Shown piece by piece: positions 10,078 to 23,149 of a DNA stretch of 64,000 bases. The position numbers and the translations under genes are program-made. Source of the DNA: Herminiimonas contaminans. Lineage in GTDB: Bacteria; Pseudomonadota; Gammaproteobacteria; Burkholderiales; Burkholderiaceae_D. Below the pieces are notes generated by a model that saw only the letters and a program-made list of their open reading frames with translations, was not told the DNA's origin and made no database searches. Every line of letters begins with the position of its first letter. Positions within the stretch are counted from its first letter, which is position 1. The DNA lies in NCBI RefSeq assembly GCF_015645465.1, contig NZ_JADOEL010000019.1, positions 1 to 64,000 of the forward strand, in the 5' to 3' direction.

Positions 10078-11202
10078 CTACATCTTCAGGGTAAATTCGG
10101 TAAAGCTTGCTTCTTCCTGCTCCGGTGCTTCTTCCTGCACCGGTTGCGCGGAGTTGTTCAGCAGCCAGAACAGATTGCTGGCCGAGTCGGCGTGCGCCAG
10201 TGCTTCTTCTTGCGTCACTATGCCATCCTTGATCAATTGCATCAGCGCTTGTTCAAAGGTTTGTGAGCCAGGCGACAAACTCTTTTCTATCGCTTCCTTG
10301 ATCAGTGCAATTTCACCTTGCTCTATCAGCTCGGCGATGTGGCGTGTGTTCAGCATGACTTCGACTGCAGGACGGCGCTTGCCGTCGATGGCGCTGATCA
10401 GGCGTTGCGACACAATCGCACGCAAGGTCGACGATAGATCGGCGAGCAGGGATTGCCGGTTTTCTATCGGGTAAAAATTGATGATACGGGTCAGCGCCTG
10501 GTAGCTATTGTTCGCATGCAGGGTTGCGACGACCAGGTGGCCGGACTGCGCATAAGCGAGTGCTGCCGACATGGTTTCCTTGTCGCGGATCTCACCGATT
10601 AGGATGCAATCGGGAGCCTGGCGCAGGGCGTTCTTCAAGGCTAGCGGCAAGTCGCTGGCATCGCTGCCTATCTCGCGCTGGTTGACGATGGATTTCTTGT
10701 TACGGAACAGGAATTCAATCGGGTCTTCCAGCGTCAGGATATGACCGGTAGCGATGGTGTTGCGATGATCGAGCATGGCGGCGATCGTGGTCGATTTGCC
10801 GGAGCCGGTCGAACCGACTACCAGCAGCAAACCACGTTTCTCCATGATCATATCGGCCAGGATGGGTGGCAGTGCCAGGCTGTTCAGCGCCGGGATTTCG
10901 CCCGGTACATAGCGCAGCACGGCTGAAATACTGCCGCGCTGGCGGAACGCTGATAAGCGGAAGCTGCCGACACCCGTCACCGGTATGCCGATATTGAGTT
11001 CGTTTTCACGATCCAGTTCTTCCAGCTTGGCTGGCGGGACAACTTCGGCCAGCAAGGTCATGACGGCATTCTGGTCCAGCTTCTGCTGGTTGATGGGTAC
11101 CAGATTGCCATTGATCTTGATATGGATAGGCGAGTTGACTGCAATAAACAGGTCAGATGCTGCTTTTTCCTTCATCAGAAGGAATAATCTATCCATAGCC
11201 AT
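10078..11202 (-). CDS. pilU: Type IV pilus retraction ATPase, PilU type
   Basis: A 374-residue GspE-family secretion ATPase. Walker A is VVGSTGSGKSTTIAAML, the Asp box is LEDPIEFLF, and the Walker B region is APDCILIGEIRDKETM, followed by the His box GHLVVATLHAN. The N-terminal PAS-like region and a C-terminal extension rich in Glu (QEEAPEQEEASF) fit PilU better than PilT. It would power pilus retraction at the inner-membrane base together with PilT, which is not in this window. M1 (11202) and M3 (11196) are both possible starts. Its position inside a dap gene block is noteworthy. Confidence 0.88.
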   Translation of the reverse strand: MAMDRLFLLMKEKAASDLFIAVNSPIHIKINGNLVPINQQKLDQNAVMTLLAEVVPPAKLEELDRENELNIGIPVTGVGSFRLSAFRQRGSISAVLRYVPGEIPALNSLALPPILADMIMEKRGLLLVVGSTGSGKSTTIAAMLDHRNTIATGHILTLEDPIEFLFRNKKSIVNQREIGSDASDLPLALKNALRQAPDCILIGEIRDKETMSAALAYAQSGHLVVATLHANNSYQALTRIINFYPIENRQSLLADLSSTLRAIVSQRLISAIDGKRRPAVEVMLNTRHIAELIEQGEIALIKEAIEKSLSPGSQTFEQALMQLIKDGIVTQEEALAHADSASNLFWLLNNSAQPVQEEAPEQEEASFTEFTLKM

Positions 11203-11255
11203 AGCTGTCCCGGTTCAGAAAAGTGTAAACGCGTGTTGCAGTGATACCGACTTAC

Positions 11256-12080
11256 TTAATCACGCAGCAATTCGTTGATCGCTGTTTTCGAACGTGTTTG
11301 TGCATCGACGCGTTTGACGATGACTGCGCAGTACAGGCTGTACTTGCCATCAGCGGATGGCAGGTTGCCGGACACAACGACGGAACCGGCTGGGATACGG
11401 CCGTAGGTCACTTCGCCGGTTGCGCGGTCATAGATCTTGGTCGATTGGCCGATGTAGACACCCATCGAGATAACCGAGTTTTCTTCGACGATAACGCCTT
11501 CAACGATTTCCGAACGTGCACCGATGAAGCAGTTGTCTTCGATGATGGTCGGGTTCGCTTGCATAGGTTCCAGTACGCCACCGATGCCGACGCCGCCGGA
11601 CAAGTGCACGTTTTTACCGATTTGTGCGCAGGAGCCGACGGTAGCCCATGCATCAACCATGGTGCCTTCATCGACGTAAGCGCCGATGTTGACGAAGGAA
11701 GGCATCATGACTACGTTTTTACCGATGAAGCTGCCGTGACGTGCGACTGCTGGAGGAACCACGCGGAAGCCGCCTTTAGCGAAGTCAGCTGCGGTGTAGT
11801 TCGCGAATTTGGTTGGTACTTTGTCGTAGAACTGCATGTGGTCGCCGGATGGCATGCTGATGTTGTCTTCCAGACGGAAGGACAGCAATACCGCTTTCTT
11901 GACCCATTGATTGACGACCCACGAGCCGCTGTCTTTTTGCGCTACGCGCAGGGTGCCTTCGTTCAGTTGGGCGATGACTTGCGCGACTGCGTTACGTACG
12001 TCTGCAGGTGCATTTTTCGGGGAGAAATCCGCACGGTTTTCCCAGGCTTGGTCGATGATCTGTTCGAGTTGTTGAGTCAT
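11256..12080 (-). CDS. dapD: Tetrahydrodipicolinate N-succinyltransferase
   Basis: A 274-residue acyltransferase that succinylates tetrahydrodipicolinate in the diaminopimelate pathway. After a helical N-terminus it shows left-handed beta-helix hexapeptide repeats ([34 protein letters not shown]). The length equals that of other DapD proteins. ATG 12080 follows dapC by about 42 nt on the same strand. With dapC and dapE it covers three successive steps of one route. Confidence 0.96.
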   Translation of the reverse strand: MTQQLEQIIDQAWENRADFSPKNAPADVRNAVAQVIAQLNEGTLRVAQKDSGSWVVNQWVKKAVLLSFRLEDNISMPSGDHMQFYDKVPTKFANYTAADFAKGGFRVVPPAVARHGSFIGKNVVMMPSFVNIGAYVDEGTMVDAWATVGSCAQIGKNVHLSGGVGIGGVLEPMQANPTIIEDNCFIGARSEIVEGVIVEENSVISMGVYIGQSTKIYDRATGEVTYGRIPAGSVVVSGNLPSADGKYSLYCAVIVKRVDAQTRSKTAINELLRD

Positions 12081-12122
12081 TTGATGGTCTTGTCAGTTGA
12101 TAGAAATGATTACTAGGAAAAA

Positions 12123-13337
12123 TTACGCGGCAGTACTGGCCAATTTCTTGGCGAATTCGACTATGCGTTGCGCGGCTTCGAGGCATTCGTCCACTTCGGC
12201 GACCAGCGCCATGCGGACCCGGTTCTGCCCCGGATTGATGCCATGTGCTTCGCGACCCAGATAGCTGCCCGGCAATACCGTGACATTATATTCGGCATAG
12301 AGGCGCTTCGCGAATTCAACATCGCTGATGTTGACGAGTTTGTCGACCTTGGCCCACAGGTAGAAACCGGCGTCCGGCAGCGAGACATCCATGACTTCCT
12401 GCAGCAAAGGTGTGACCTGATTGAATTTCTTGACGTATTTCTCGCGGTTTTCGATGACGTGTTGCTCGTCGTTCCAGGCGGCAATCGACGCACTTTGTAC
12501 GGACGGGCTCATCGCGCTGCCGTGATAGGTGCGGTACAGCAGGAAGCTCTTGATGATTTCTGCATCGCCAGCGACGAAGCCGGAGCGCATGCCTGGCACA
12601 TTCGAGCGTTTCGACAGGCTGGAGAAGCCGATCAGGCGCGGATAGCCGGTACGGCCCAGTTTGTGCGCTGCTTCCAGGCCGCCGAGTGGCGCTTCCGCCT
12701 TGAAATAGATTTCCGAATAGCATTCATCGGCCGCGATGACAAAGCCATAGCGATCCGACAAAGCGAACAGTTCAGCCCAGTCTTCCAGAGTCAGCACCGC
12801 ACCAGCCGGATTGCCTGGCGAGCAGATGTAGACCAGTTGCACGCGCGCCCAGACGTCCGCCGGGATGCTGGCAAAGTCAGGCGCAAAGTTGCGTGCCGGG
12901 TCGCAATTGACGAAGTAGGGCTCGGCACCGGCCAGGTAGGCAGCGCCTTCATAAATCTGGTACAGCGGGTTAGGGCAGACCACCAGAGCCTGTTTGCTTG
13001 GATCGATCACGGTCTGCGCCAATGCGAACAAGGCTTCACGCGAGCCATTGACCGGCAGCACCTGTGTAGCGGGATTGAGCTTCGGCAGGTTGTAGCGACG
13101 CTCCAGCCAGCCCGCGATCGTGGCGCGTAGCGCATCGGTGCCAGCAGTGGTCGGATAGACAGCGAGGCCGTCGAGGTTGTCCGCCAGTGCTTTTTGTATA
13201 AAAGCCGGGGTCGGGTGCTTGGGTTCACCGATGCCGAGGCTGATCGGACGATAAGCAGCGTTCGGCGTGACGCTCGCAAACAGTTGCTTCAGTTTTTCAA
13301 AAGGATAGGGTTGGAGCTGTTTAAGAAGTGGATTCAC
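12123..13337 (-). CDS. dapC: Succinyldiaminopimelate aminotransferase
   Basis: A 404-residue fold-type I PLP aminotransferase. The N-terminus MNPLLKQLQPYPFEKL is characteristic of proteobacterial DapC. The PLP lysine lies in SSLSKRSNVPGMRSGF, and CSPGNPAGAV and AADECYSEIYF are cofactor-site blocks. It converts N-succinyl-2-amino-6-ketopimelate to the diamine with glutamate. The start codon is GTG 13337. It is the first gene of the minus-strand dap block and is divergent from smc; the 289 bp between them must hold both promoters. Confidence 0.92.
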   Translation of the reverse strand: MNPLLKQLQPYPFEKLKQLFASVTPNAAYRPISLGIGEPKHPTPAFIQKALADNLDGLAVYPTTAGTDALRATIAGWLERRYNLPKLNPATQVLPVNGSREALFALAQTVIDPSKQALVVCPNPLYQIYEGAAYLAGAEPYFVNCDPARNFAPDFASIPADVWARVQLVYICSPGNPAGAVLTLEDWAELFALSDRYGFVIAADECYSEIYFKAEAPLGGLEAAHKLGRTGYPRLIGFSSLSKRSNVPGMRSGFVAGDAEIIKSFLLYRTYHGSAMSPSVQSASIAAWNDEQHVIENREKYVKKFNQVTPLLQEVMDVSLPDAGFYLWAKVDKLVNISDVEFAKRLYAEYNVTVLPGSYLGREAHGINPGQNRVRMALVAEVDECLEAAQRIVEFAKKLASTAA

Positions 13338-13500
13338 GGCTGAGGGCAGAAATGTGAGTGTGATGTTCGTAGTCGCTGTTTGCAGCGCCGCTTTGCATGA
13401 GCGGCAACTGCAGGCTTTATTTACACGAGGTTCAAAGTGGCAACATTATACCGCCCATGAGGGCAGAACCGCTGCCTGCGTAAAGTCTGGCTGTAAATGA

Positions 13501-13528
13501 TTGGAATCGTTGTTCCAAATGCTATGAT
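13501..13528 (+). promoter_or_regulatory. Probable sigma-70 promoter of smc
   Basis: TTGGAA (13501-13506), a 16-nt spacer and TATGAT (13523-13528) lie about 100 nt upstream of the smc start. A short dyad, TGGAA-N6-TTCCA, overlaps the -35. The rest of the 289 bp dapC/smc divergent region shows no gene. Confidence 0.55.
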
Positions 13529-13626
13529 TAGCCCCTTTTACGGCCTCATTTGCCGCATCCGCCATGCTGGTCGGATGCTTGATAAATATTTAATTTGCGC
13601 TGCATATTCTAGGAACGGTTGATAAC

Positions 13627-16600
13627 GTGCGTCTAACTTCCATTAAATTATCGGGATTCAAGTCTTTTGTTGATCCGACGAATTTTCAGGTGCCGGGTCA
13701 ATTGGTCGGTGTCGTCGGCCCGAATGGCTGCGGCAAGTCCAATATCATCGATGCTGTGCGCTGGGTTTTGGGTGAATCCAAGGCTTCCGAGCTGCGCGGC
13801 GAGTCGATGCAGGACGTTATTTTTAACGGTACGACCAACCGCAAACCGGCTGGTCGCTCTTCGGTCGAACTGGTATTCGATAACGGCGACGGCAAGGCTG
13901 CCGGGCAGTGGAGCCAGTATGCGGAGATCGCGGTCAAGCGTACGCTGACACGTGACGGTACCTCGACCTACTACATCAACAATCAGGCAGTACGCCGCCG
14001 CGACATCCAGGACATCTTCCTCGGTACCGGTCTGGGCCCACGCGCTTACGCGATCATCGGGCAGGGTATGATTTCGCGCATCATTGAAGCGCGTCCGGAA
14101 GAGCTGCGTATCTTCCTGGAAGAAGCTGCTGGCGTATCGAAGTACAAGGAACGCCGTCGCGAAACCGAGAACCGTCTGCAGGACACGCGTGAAAATCTGT
14201 TGCGCGTCGAGGATATCCTGCGCGAGCTCAATACCAATCTGGAAAAGCTGCAAGGCCAGGCTGCCGTCGCGCAAAAATTCCACGAGCTGCAAGCCGACCA
14301 GGACGAGAAGCAAAAACTGCTGTGGCTGCTGCGTAAAAACGAAGCGAAGAATGAGCAGGAAAAATTCTTCCGCGATATCGAAAAAGCGCAGACTGATCTG
14401 GAAGAACAAACCGCCAAGCTGCGCCACGTCGAAACCGAACTCGAGCATATGCGCCAGGCGCATTACTCGGCCGGTGATCGCATGCATCAGGCGCAAGGCC
14501 ATCTGTATCAGACCAACTCTGAAATCGGTAGTCTGGAAGCGCAGATCAAGTTCGTTATCGAATCGCGTACCCGCCTGCAATCGCAACTGAATTCGCTGAC
14601 CGCACAGCGCGACCAATGGCAACGCCAGGGCACGCAATTCCAGGATGACCTGGTGGAAGCCGAGATGCATCTGGAAGAGCAGGCGATGCGCGTCGAGCAG
14701 GCGCAGGAAACCGCGCAACGTGAAAACGATCGCTTGCCAGCGCTGGAGCAGGCATGGCGCGAAGCGCAACTGAAAACGACAGAGTCGCGCGGCAAGATCA
14801 TGCAGGCGCAACAGCAGATCGAACTGGAATCAGCACATCAACGCAATGCGTCGAATATTTTGTCCGGCCTGTCAGTGCGTCGCGAACGTCTGCAACAGGA
14901 AAAGCAGGGCTTGAACCTGCCTGACACTACGCATCTGGCTAACCTGAAGATGCAGCTGGAAGAGAAGCAGGCGACGCTGGAAGAAGCGACCGAGCAACTC
15001 GAAGTCGCGCAAGAGCAATTGCCCAAGCTGGAAGAAGAACGCCGTGCTGCGCAGGAACAGGTCAATACCGAGACTGCAAATAATGCGCAACTGGAAGCAC
15101 GCCTGGCTGCCCTCAAGCAGTTGCAGGAAAACGTGCAGACCCAGGGCAAAGTACAGCCGTGGTTGCAAAAACATGAGTTGGGCGAGTTGCCGCGCCTGTG
15201 GCAAAAACTGCAGATAGACCAGGGCTGGGAAACCGCACTGGAATCCGTCTTGCGTGAGCGTACCTCGGCACTCGAAATGTCGAACCTGGATTGGGCCAAA
15301 GCCTTCTTCAGCGATGCGCCACCAGCCAAGCTGGCTTTGTTCACACCGAATGCAACTGCATCGGAAGCGGTGGAAACACCGGCTGGCCTGAAACCTTTCC
15401 TGAACCTGCTGCAACTGAACGATCCTGGCCTGCGCGCCTTGATGCAGGACTGGTTGCATAACGTGTATATCGCCGATGACACGGCTGCTGCTTTCGTAGA
15501 TCGCAACAAGCTGCCGGTCGGTGCTTATTTCGTCACACGCCAGGGCCATGTCATCAGCAAAACCAGTGTGCGCTTCTATGCTTCGGATTCGGAGCAGGAC
15601 GGCATGCTGGCGCGCCAGCAGGAAATCGAAAACATCACCAAGCAATTACGTGCGCAGCACATGCTGGCCGATGAAGCGAAGTCGCGTTCGATCCGCTCCG
15701 AATCAGCAGTGACGCAAGCGACACAACGCCTGCAGGAAATTCGTCAGCGCGTGAATACGCTGACGCAATCAGTGCATGGCTTGCAAATCGATGTGATGAA
15801 GCTGTCCGAAGTGCAGGAGCGCTTCAACCAGCGCAGCACGCAGATTGCGACCGATCTGGAAGAGATCGCGATGCAGGAAGCCGAGCAGCAACAAGTCAAG
15901 GCAGAATCAGAAGCGAAGTTCGAGCAACTGGATGCCGAGCTGGGCGAGCTGCAAGAAACACACGAAGAAGGCCAGACCGATTACCTCAGCAAAGAGCAGC
16001 AACTCAACGATGCGCGTCAGCGTGCGCGCGATCTGGAACGTGCTGCGCAGGAAACCGCGTTTGCCGAAAAATCACAGCGCAACAAGATCGAAGAATTGAA
16101 ACGCAGCATTGCGACCGCACTGGAACAAGCGGCGCAACTGTTTGCGAATATGCAGCAGGGCAGCCTGGAGCTGGAAAGCCTGGATGATCAGGCGGCACAA
16201 GCTGGTTTGCAAACCTTGCTGGATACCCGTAGCGAACAGGAACGTGCGCTGGCGGATGCACGCCATGAACTGGATCAGTTGACGCAGCAATTGCGCGGCC
16301 ATGACGAAGCGCGCATGCAGGCGGAACGCAGCCTGCAACCGCAGCGTGATCGCATCACCGAGTTGCAGCTGAAAGAACAGGCCGCACGCCTGAATCAGGA
16401 ACAGTACGCGCAACAACTGCTGGAAGCCGAGGCAGATGAAGCAGCACTGGCAGAGAAGCTGAACAGCGATATGCGTCCATCCTATCTGCAGGGCGAAGTA
16501 ACGCGCCTGACGAATGCGATTGCCGCTTTGGGTGCCGTCAACCTGGCAGCGCTGGACGAATTGGCGACTGCATCGGAGCGCAAAAACTTCCTCGATGCAC

Positions 16601-17154
16601 AAAATGCCGATTTGACCGAAGCCATCACCACGCTGGAAGATGCGATCGCCAAGATCGACAAGGAAACGCGCGAATTGCTGCAAGACACTTTCGACAAGGT
16701 CAATCATCACTTCGGCGAATTGTTCCCTATCCTGTTCGGCGGTGGCCAGGCCAAGCTGACCATGACTGGCGACGAGATCCTCGATTCCGGCGTGCAGGTG
16801 ATGGCGCAGCCGCCAGGCAAAAAGAATGCAACCATTCACTTGCTGTCCGGTGGTGAAAAAGCACTGACCGCGACGGCGCTGGTGTTCTCGATGTTCCAGC
16901 TGAATCCGGCGCCGTTCTGTCTGCTGGATGAGGTTGACGCACCGCTTGATGATGCCAATACCGAACGTTTCTGCAATATGGTGAAACGCATGTCAGCGCA
17001 TACCCAGTTCCTGTTCATTTCGCATAACAAGATTGCGATGGAAATGGCGCAGCAGCTGATCGGTGTGACCATGCAGGAGCAGGGTGTGTCACGTATTGTG
17101 GCGGTGGATATGGAATCGGCCGCCGATTTTGCGTCGGAAGCGCAGCTGGCCTGA
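13627..17154 (+). CDS. smc: Chromosome segregation protein SMC
   Basis: A 1175-residue SMC ATPase that organises and separates sister chromosomes. Walker A is GPNGCGKSNIIDA (about residues 32-44). Long coiled coils flank a hinge at about residues 510-640. The C-terminal head has LLSGGEKALTATALVF and Walker B FCLLDEVDAPLDDANT. It starts with GTG 13627; the family N-terminus (MRLTSIKLSGFKSFVDPT) supports this. The zipA and ligA genes follow on the same strand, a common betaproteobacterial order. No scpA or scpB is in the window. Confidence 0.96.
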   Translation: MRLTSIKLSGFKSFVDPTNFQVPGQLVGVVGPNGCGKSNIIDAVRWVLGESKASELRGESMQDVIFNGTTNRKPAGRSSVELVFDNGDGKAAGQWSQYAEIAVKRTLTRDGTSTYYINNQAVRRRDIQDIFLGTGLGPRAYAIIGQGMISRIIEARPEELRIFLEEAAGVSKYKERRRETENRLQDTRENLLRVEDILRELNTNLEKLQGQAAVAQKFHELQADQDEKQKLLWLLRKNEAKNEQEKFFRDIEKAQTDLEEQTAKLRHVETELEHMRQAHYSAGDRMHQAQGHLYQTNSEIGSLEAQIKFVIESRTRLQSQLNSLTAQRDQWQRQGTQFQDDLVEAEMHLEEQAMRVEQAQETAQRENDRLPALEQAWREAQLKTTESRGKIMQAQQQIELESAHQRNASNILSGLSVRRERLQQEKQGLNLPDTTHLANLKMQLEEKQATLEEATEQLEVAQEQLPKLEEERRAAQEQVNTETANNAQLEARLAALKQLQENVQTQGKVQPWLQKHELGELPRLWQKLQIDQGWETALESVLRERTSALEMSNLDWAKAFFSDAPPAKLALFTPNATASEAVETPAGLKPFLNLLQLNDPGLRALMQDWLHNVYIADDTAAAFVDRNKLPVGAYFVTRQGHVISKTSVRFYASDSEQDGMLARQQEIENITKQLRAQHMLADEAKSRSIRSESAVTQATQRLQEIRQRVNTLTQSVHGLQIDVMKLSEVQERFNQRSTQIATDLEEIAMQEAEQQQVKAESEAKFEQLDAELGELQETHEEGQTDYLSKEQQLNDARQRARDLERAAQETAFAEKSQRNKIEELKRSIATALEQAAQLFANMQQGSLELESLDDQAAQAGLQTLLDTRSEQERALADARHELDQLTQQLRGHDEARMQAERSLQPQRDRITELQLKEQAARLNQEQYAQQLLEAEADEAALAEKLNSDMRPSYLQGEVTRLTNAIAALGAVNLAALDELATASERKNFLDAQNADLTEAITTLEDAIAKIDKETRELLQDTFDKVNHHFGELFPILFGGGQAKLTMTGDEILDSGVQVMAQPPGKKNATIHLLSGGEKALTATALVFSMFQLNPAPFCLLDEVDAPLDDANTERFCNMVKRMSAHTQFLFISHNKIAMEMAQQLIGVTMQEQGVSRIVAVDMESAADFASEAQLA

Positions 17155-17508
17155 GTGTAGTCCGCTGCCAGCGTATTAGTTTTATGCAGTGGTGAGAAAG
17201 CGGAACGATTCGACGACTGAATAGTCGGTGATATGGATGCTTTCCCGCATGTTTTTCAGAGGGCAACCTGGCTTGACAAGCCAGATTGCTAAAATTAACC
17301 TGAGTTCTGAGAGTCGCAAGTACATCAATGACGCTGGTCGCCGCCATGTAACTTTATCGGCAGGCGCGCGTTGTGGATGTATAGATTGACGACCATCCAA
17401 CCTTTGGATTTTTATGACCCTATCTGCTTTCCCTCGATTTGCTCGCGGCGCGCATAGCGTGCTGCAGAACAGATTTTCCCTGCAATCCACAGTCACGGCA
17501 GGTGCAGC
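17155..17508 (+). promoter_or_regulatory. smc-zipA intergenic region with a perfect palindrome
   Basis: These 354 bp hold no supportable gene. At 17268-17284 lies a perfect interrupted palindrome, CTGGCTTGACAAGCCAG, which contains the hexamer TTGACA (17274-17279). A weak -10-like TAACCT follows 17 nt later. A second small dyad, CGACT-N4-AGTCG, sits near 17214-17227. The palindrome could be an operator over a zipA-ligA promoter; the regulator is unknown. Confidence 0.4.
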
Positions 17509-18627
17509 ATGAATGATCTCCAGACCAGTTTGTTTGTCATCGGTGGCGTGATTGTTGTCGGTGTCATTTCCTACAATAAGTGGCAGGAACACAAAGCCAA
17601 GAAAAGCGTGGAGCGCGCTTTCTCTTCATCGCACGACGATGTGCTGATGGCACCGGAAGGACGTGAGGCGCCGGAAGAGCGCCTGGAGCCGACCATAGAC
17701 GGCGAACGTCACGAACCTACCTTCTCGGAAAATCCATACGACGACGTCGCACCGGTGCAGCAGGATGCAGCAGCACCGCATGCCGAAGCAGAGATGGATG
17801 CGCCGGTTGATTTCGTGCAGCCGGTCGAAGAAAAAGAATTGCCTGTCGATTACCTGATCGATTGCACCATCCCGCTAGCTTTGACGACGCAATTGCGCGG
17901 CGAAAAAATCCTGGCCGCCTTGCAGTCGCTGCGTCATGTCGGCAGCAAGCCTGTGCATTTCGCTGGTCAGCATATCGATGGTGGCTGGGAAGCGATTACA
18001 CATGGCGGTATCTATAAATCGCTGATGGCTGGTGTGCAGCTGGCGAATCGCAGCAATGCTTTGAACGAACTCGAGTATTCCGAATTCGTCATGCGCCTGC
18101 GCCAGATCGCTGATGACTTCGATGCGGATCCGGATGTGCCGGATATGGCCGAAGTAATGGTGACCGCACGTTCGCTGCATCACTTCGTGACTGAATACGA
18201 TGCCAAGCTGAGCGTGAATGTACATACCAACGGTGCGCCATGGTCGGTGACGACCTTGCTAGCGGCACTGGAGCGCCAGGGCTTCGACGTGCGTCCGGAA
18301 GGCCGTCTGGTGATGCCGGATGGCGATGGTGGCGTGTTGTTCTCGCTGTCTACTAATGTGACGCTGGCGGAAGAAACCACCAGCCGCCTGACCTTGTTGC
18401 TGGATGTGCCGGTGGTATCGCCGGAACGCGATGGTTTCGGCGCGATGACAGCATGTGCCCGTTCACTGGCAGCGCGTCTGGACGGCACGGTAGTCGATGA
18501 CAGCGGCCAGCCCTTGTCCGATGCGTCGCTGAATGAAATTTCAGGTCAGATCGAAGCGTTCTATGCCGACATGGAAGCGGCAGACATTCCTGCAGGTTCC
18601 ACCAGGGCTTTACGCTTATTCAATTAA
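17509..18627 (+). CDS. zipA: Cell division protein ZipA
   Basis: A 372-residue bitopic membrane protein that tethers FtsZ to the inner membrane. One N-terminal membrane helix (LFVIGGVIVVGVISY) is followed by a basic stretch, then an acidic, Ala/Pro-rich linker to about residue 115. The C-terminal half matches the ZipA FtsZ-binding domain, for example GVLFSLSTNVTLAEETTSRL and LTLLLDVPVVSPERDGFGAM. It lies between smc and ligA, 3 nt before ligA, as in related genomes. Confidence 0.88.
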   Translation: MNDLQTSLFVIGGVIVVGVISYNKWQEHKAKKSVERAFSSSHDDVLMAPEGREAPEERLEPTIDGERHEPTFSENPYDDVAPVQQDAAAPHAEAEMDAPVDFVQPVEEKELPVDYLIDCTIPLALTTQLRGEKILAALQSLRHVGSKPVHFAGQHIDGGWEAITHGGIYKSLMAGVQLANRSNALNELEYSEFVMRLRQIADDFDADPDVPDMAEVMVTARSLHHFVTEYDAKLSVNVHTNGAPWSVTTLLAALERQGFDVRPEGRLVMPDGDGGVLFSLSTNVTLAEETTSRLTLLLDVPVVSPERDGFGAMTACARSLAARLDGTVVDDSGQPLSDASLNEISGQIEAFYADMEAADIPAGSTRALRLFN

Positions 18628-21573
<2,946 letters not shown>

Positions 21574-21577
<4 letters not shown>

Positions 21578-22110
21578 CCGTCAGAGAAATTTTAAAGATG
21601 GGTGATCCACGCTTGTTGCGCGTGGCAGAGCCGGTCAAGGAATTCGGCACGCCGGAACTCGAGGCGCTGATTGCCGATATGTTTGACACCATGCATGCGG
21701 CGAATGGCGCGGGTCTGGCTGCGCCGCAGATAGGCGTTAACCTGCGTCTGGTGATTTACGGTTTCAAGCAAAACACACGCTATCCGGATGCGCCACCAGT
21801 ACCGGAAACCGTGCTGATCAATCCCAAGCTGCGACCGCTGTCGGCCGAGATGGTGGATGGCTGGGAAGGTTGTTTGTCGGTGCCGGGTTTGCGCGGCGTG
21901 GTGCCACGTTTCAGTGCCTTGCACTATGAAGGTTTCGACCAGTACGGCAATGTGATCAGCCGTGATGCGGATGGTTTCCATGCGCGTGTTGTGCAGCATG
22001 AGTGCGATCATCTGGATGGCATCCTGTATCCGATGCGGATTACCGATTTATCGCAATTCGGCTATGTCGATATCCTGTTCCCGGACCTGGATCCGAACGA
22101 CGATGATTGA
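21574..22110 (+). CDS. def: Peptide deformylase
   Basis: A 178-residue metalloenzyme that removes the formyl group from nascent protein N-termini. All three motifs are present: [16 protein letters not shown] and QHECDHLDG, which supply the metal-binding cysteine and two histidines. Start and galU stop overlap as ATGA. It is the last gene before a strong bidirectional terminator. The usual partner fmt is not adjacent, so this may be one of several deformylases. Confidence 0.95.
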
Positions 22111-22127
22111 CGATAGCAGACAGATGT

Positions 22128-22157
22128 AAAAAAGGGCGACTTGAGGTCGCCCTTTTT
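22128..22157. terminator. Bidirectional rho-independent terminator (def / porin)
   Basis: A stem GGGCGAC / GTCGCCC with a 5-nt loop is flanked by A6 on the left and T5 on the right. It sits between the convergent def and porin genes and can serve both. Confidence 0.85.
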
Positions 22158-22166
22158 GTTTGGAAT

Positions 22167-23149
22167 TTAAAACTTGTGTCGTATGCCGACGTTGAACAGA
22201 TTGTCGTTTTTACCGGCCGCGGTGACGCGATAAGCGGCATTGTCATCGTTGCTCAGGCGTGCCCAGCTGGTGTACAGATTGGTGCGTGTTGACAGATTGT
22301 GTGTGTAGCCGAGCGCGATCTGGTTTGCATTGGCGTTGCTGATGGCTTTGTCACTCTTGTGCATATAGGACGCCATGATGGTGTCGGCAGCAGTCAGGTT
22401 GACCTTGAGACCGATCAGGGAGTCACGTGTATCCAGCGTGCCGAAGCCTTTGTTGACGGCGTAGGCGATGAAGGGTTGCAGTAAGCCGAAGTTGTAGTTA
22501 CCACCGATCAGCGTGGTCTTTGTACTGTCGGTCGCGGTTGCGTTGTTGGTGTTCTGATAGGTCAGCACGGCAGCGATAGGGCCGGATGCGTAACCTATGG
22601 CGCCAGCCACGGTGCGACCAGAGCTGGTGCTGCCAGCGACTTCACCGAAGCTGTACGCGGCCTGGCCGTTGATACCGTTCTGCGCGGCAAAGCTGTAGTT
22701 GACGGTATTGTCTATGCGGCTGCCGCCATAGTTGAAGATGCGTACCGAATCGCCTGCAAGGGTATCGGCAAATGGATCGAAGACGGAGGAGTTGGTGAAG
22801 ACCATGGTCTGGACGCGGCCCAGTTTTACTTCACCGAAACCACCAGACAGACTGACATAGGATTGCCGGTTGAAAAAACGGGTGGCATCACTTTGCGAGC
22901 CATTGTCTGCGTTGAAGCCGGCTTCCAGCACAAAGTTTGCCTTTAATCCGTTACCGAGATCTTCAGTGCCTTTGAAACCGATGCGACTGACACTTTGGTT
23001 GCCGCTGTCTATGCCGACTACACGACCACTGCCAGCGTTTTCTATCTTCAGGCCCAGATCGACCACACCGTACATGGTGACGCTGCTCTGCGCGTAGCTT
23101 GCTCCTGCTACCGACGCCAACATTGAAAATGCAAATAGAGTTTTTTCAT
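22167..23149 (-). CDS. Gram-negative porin with frameshifted signal peptide
   Basis: A trimeric-type general porin of about 318 readable residues. The mature start SSVTMYGVVDLGLKIEN, the PEF-like loops and the C-terminal strand LFNVGIRHKF with terminal Phe are typical of betaproteobacterial porins. The uninterrupted frame begins at ATG 23123 with only MLASVAGASYAQ, too short for a Sec signal. A GGGAG site stands before ATG 23149, but that frame reads MKKLYLHFQCWRR and stops. Adding one base to the A6 run at 23141-23146 restores MKKTLFAFSMLASVAGASYA. So it is either a frameshift allele, a phase-variable tract or a sequencing error. Function is outer-membrane diffusion of small solutes. Confidence 0.8.

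Noticed and set aside
13648-14811. 387-codon antisense frame within smc
   Set aside because: It lies opposite a well-supported gene, has Leu/Arg/Phe-rich composition typical of reverse-complement coding sequence, and no ribosome binding site.
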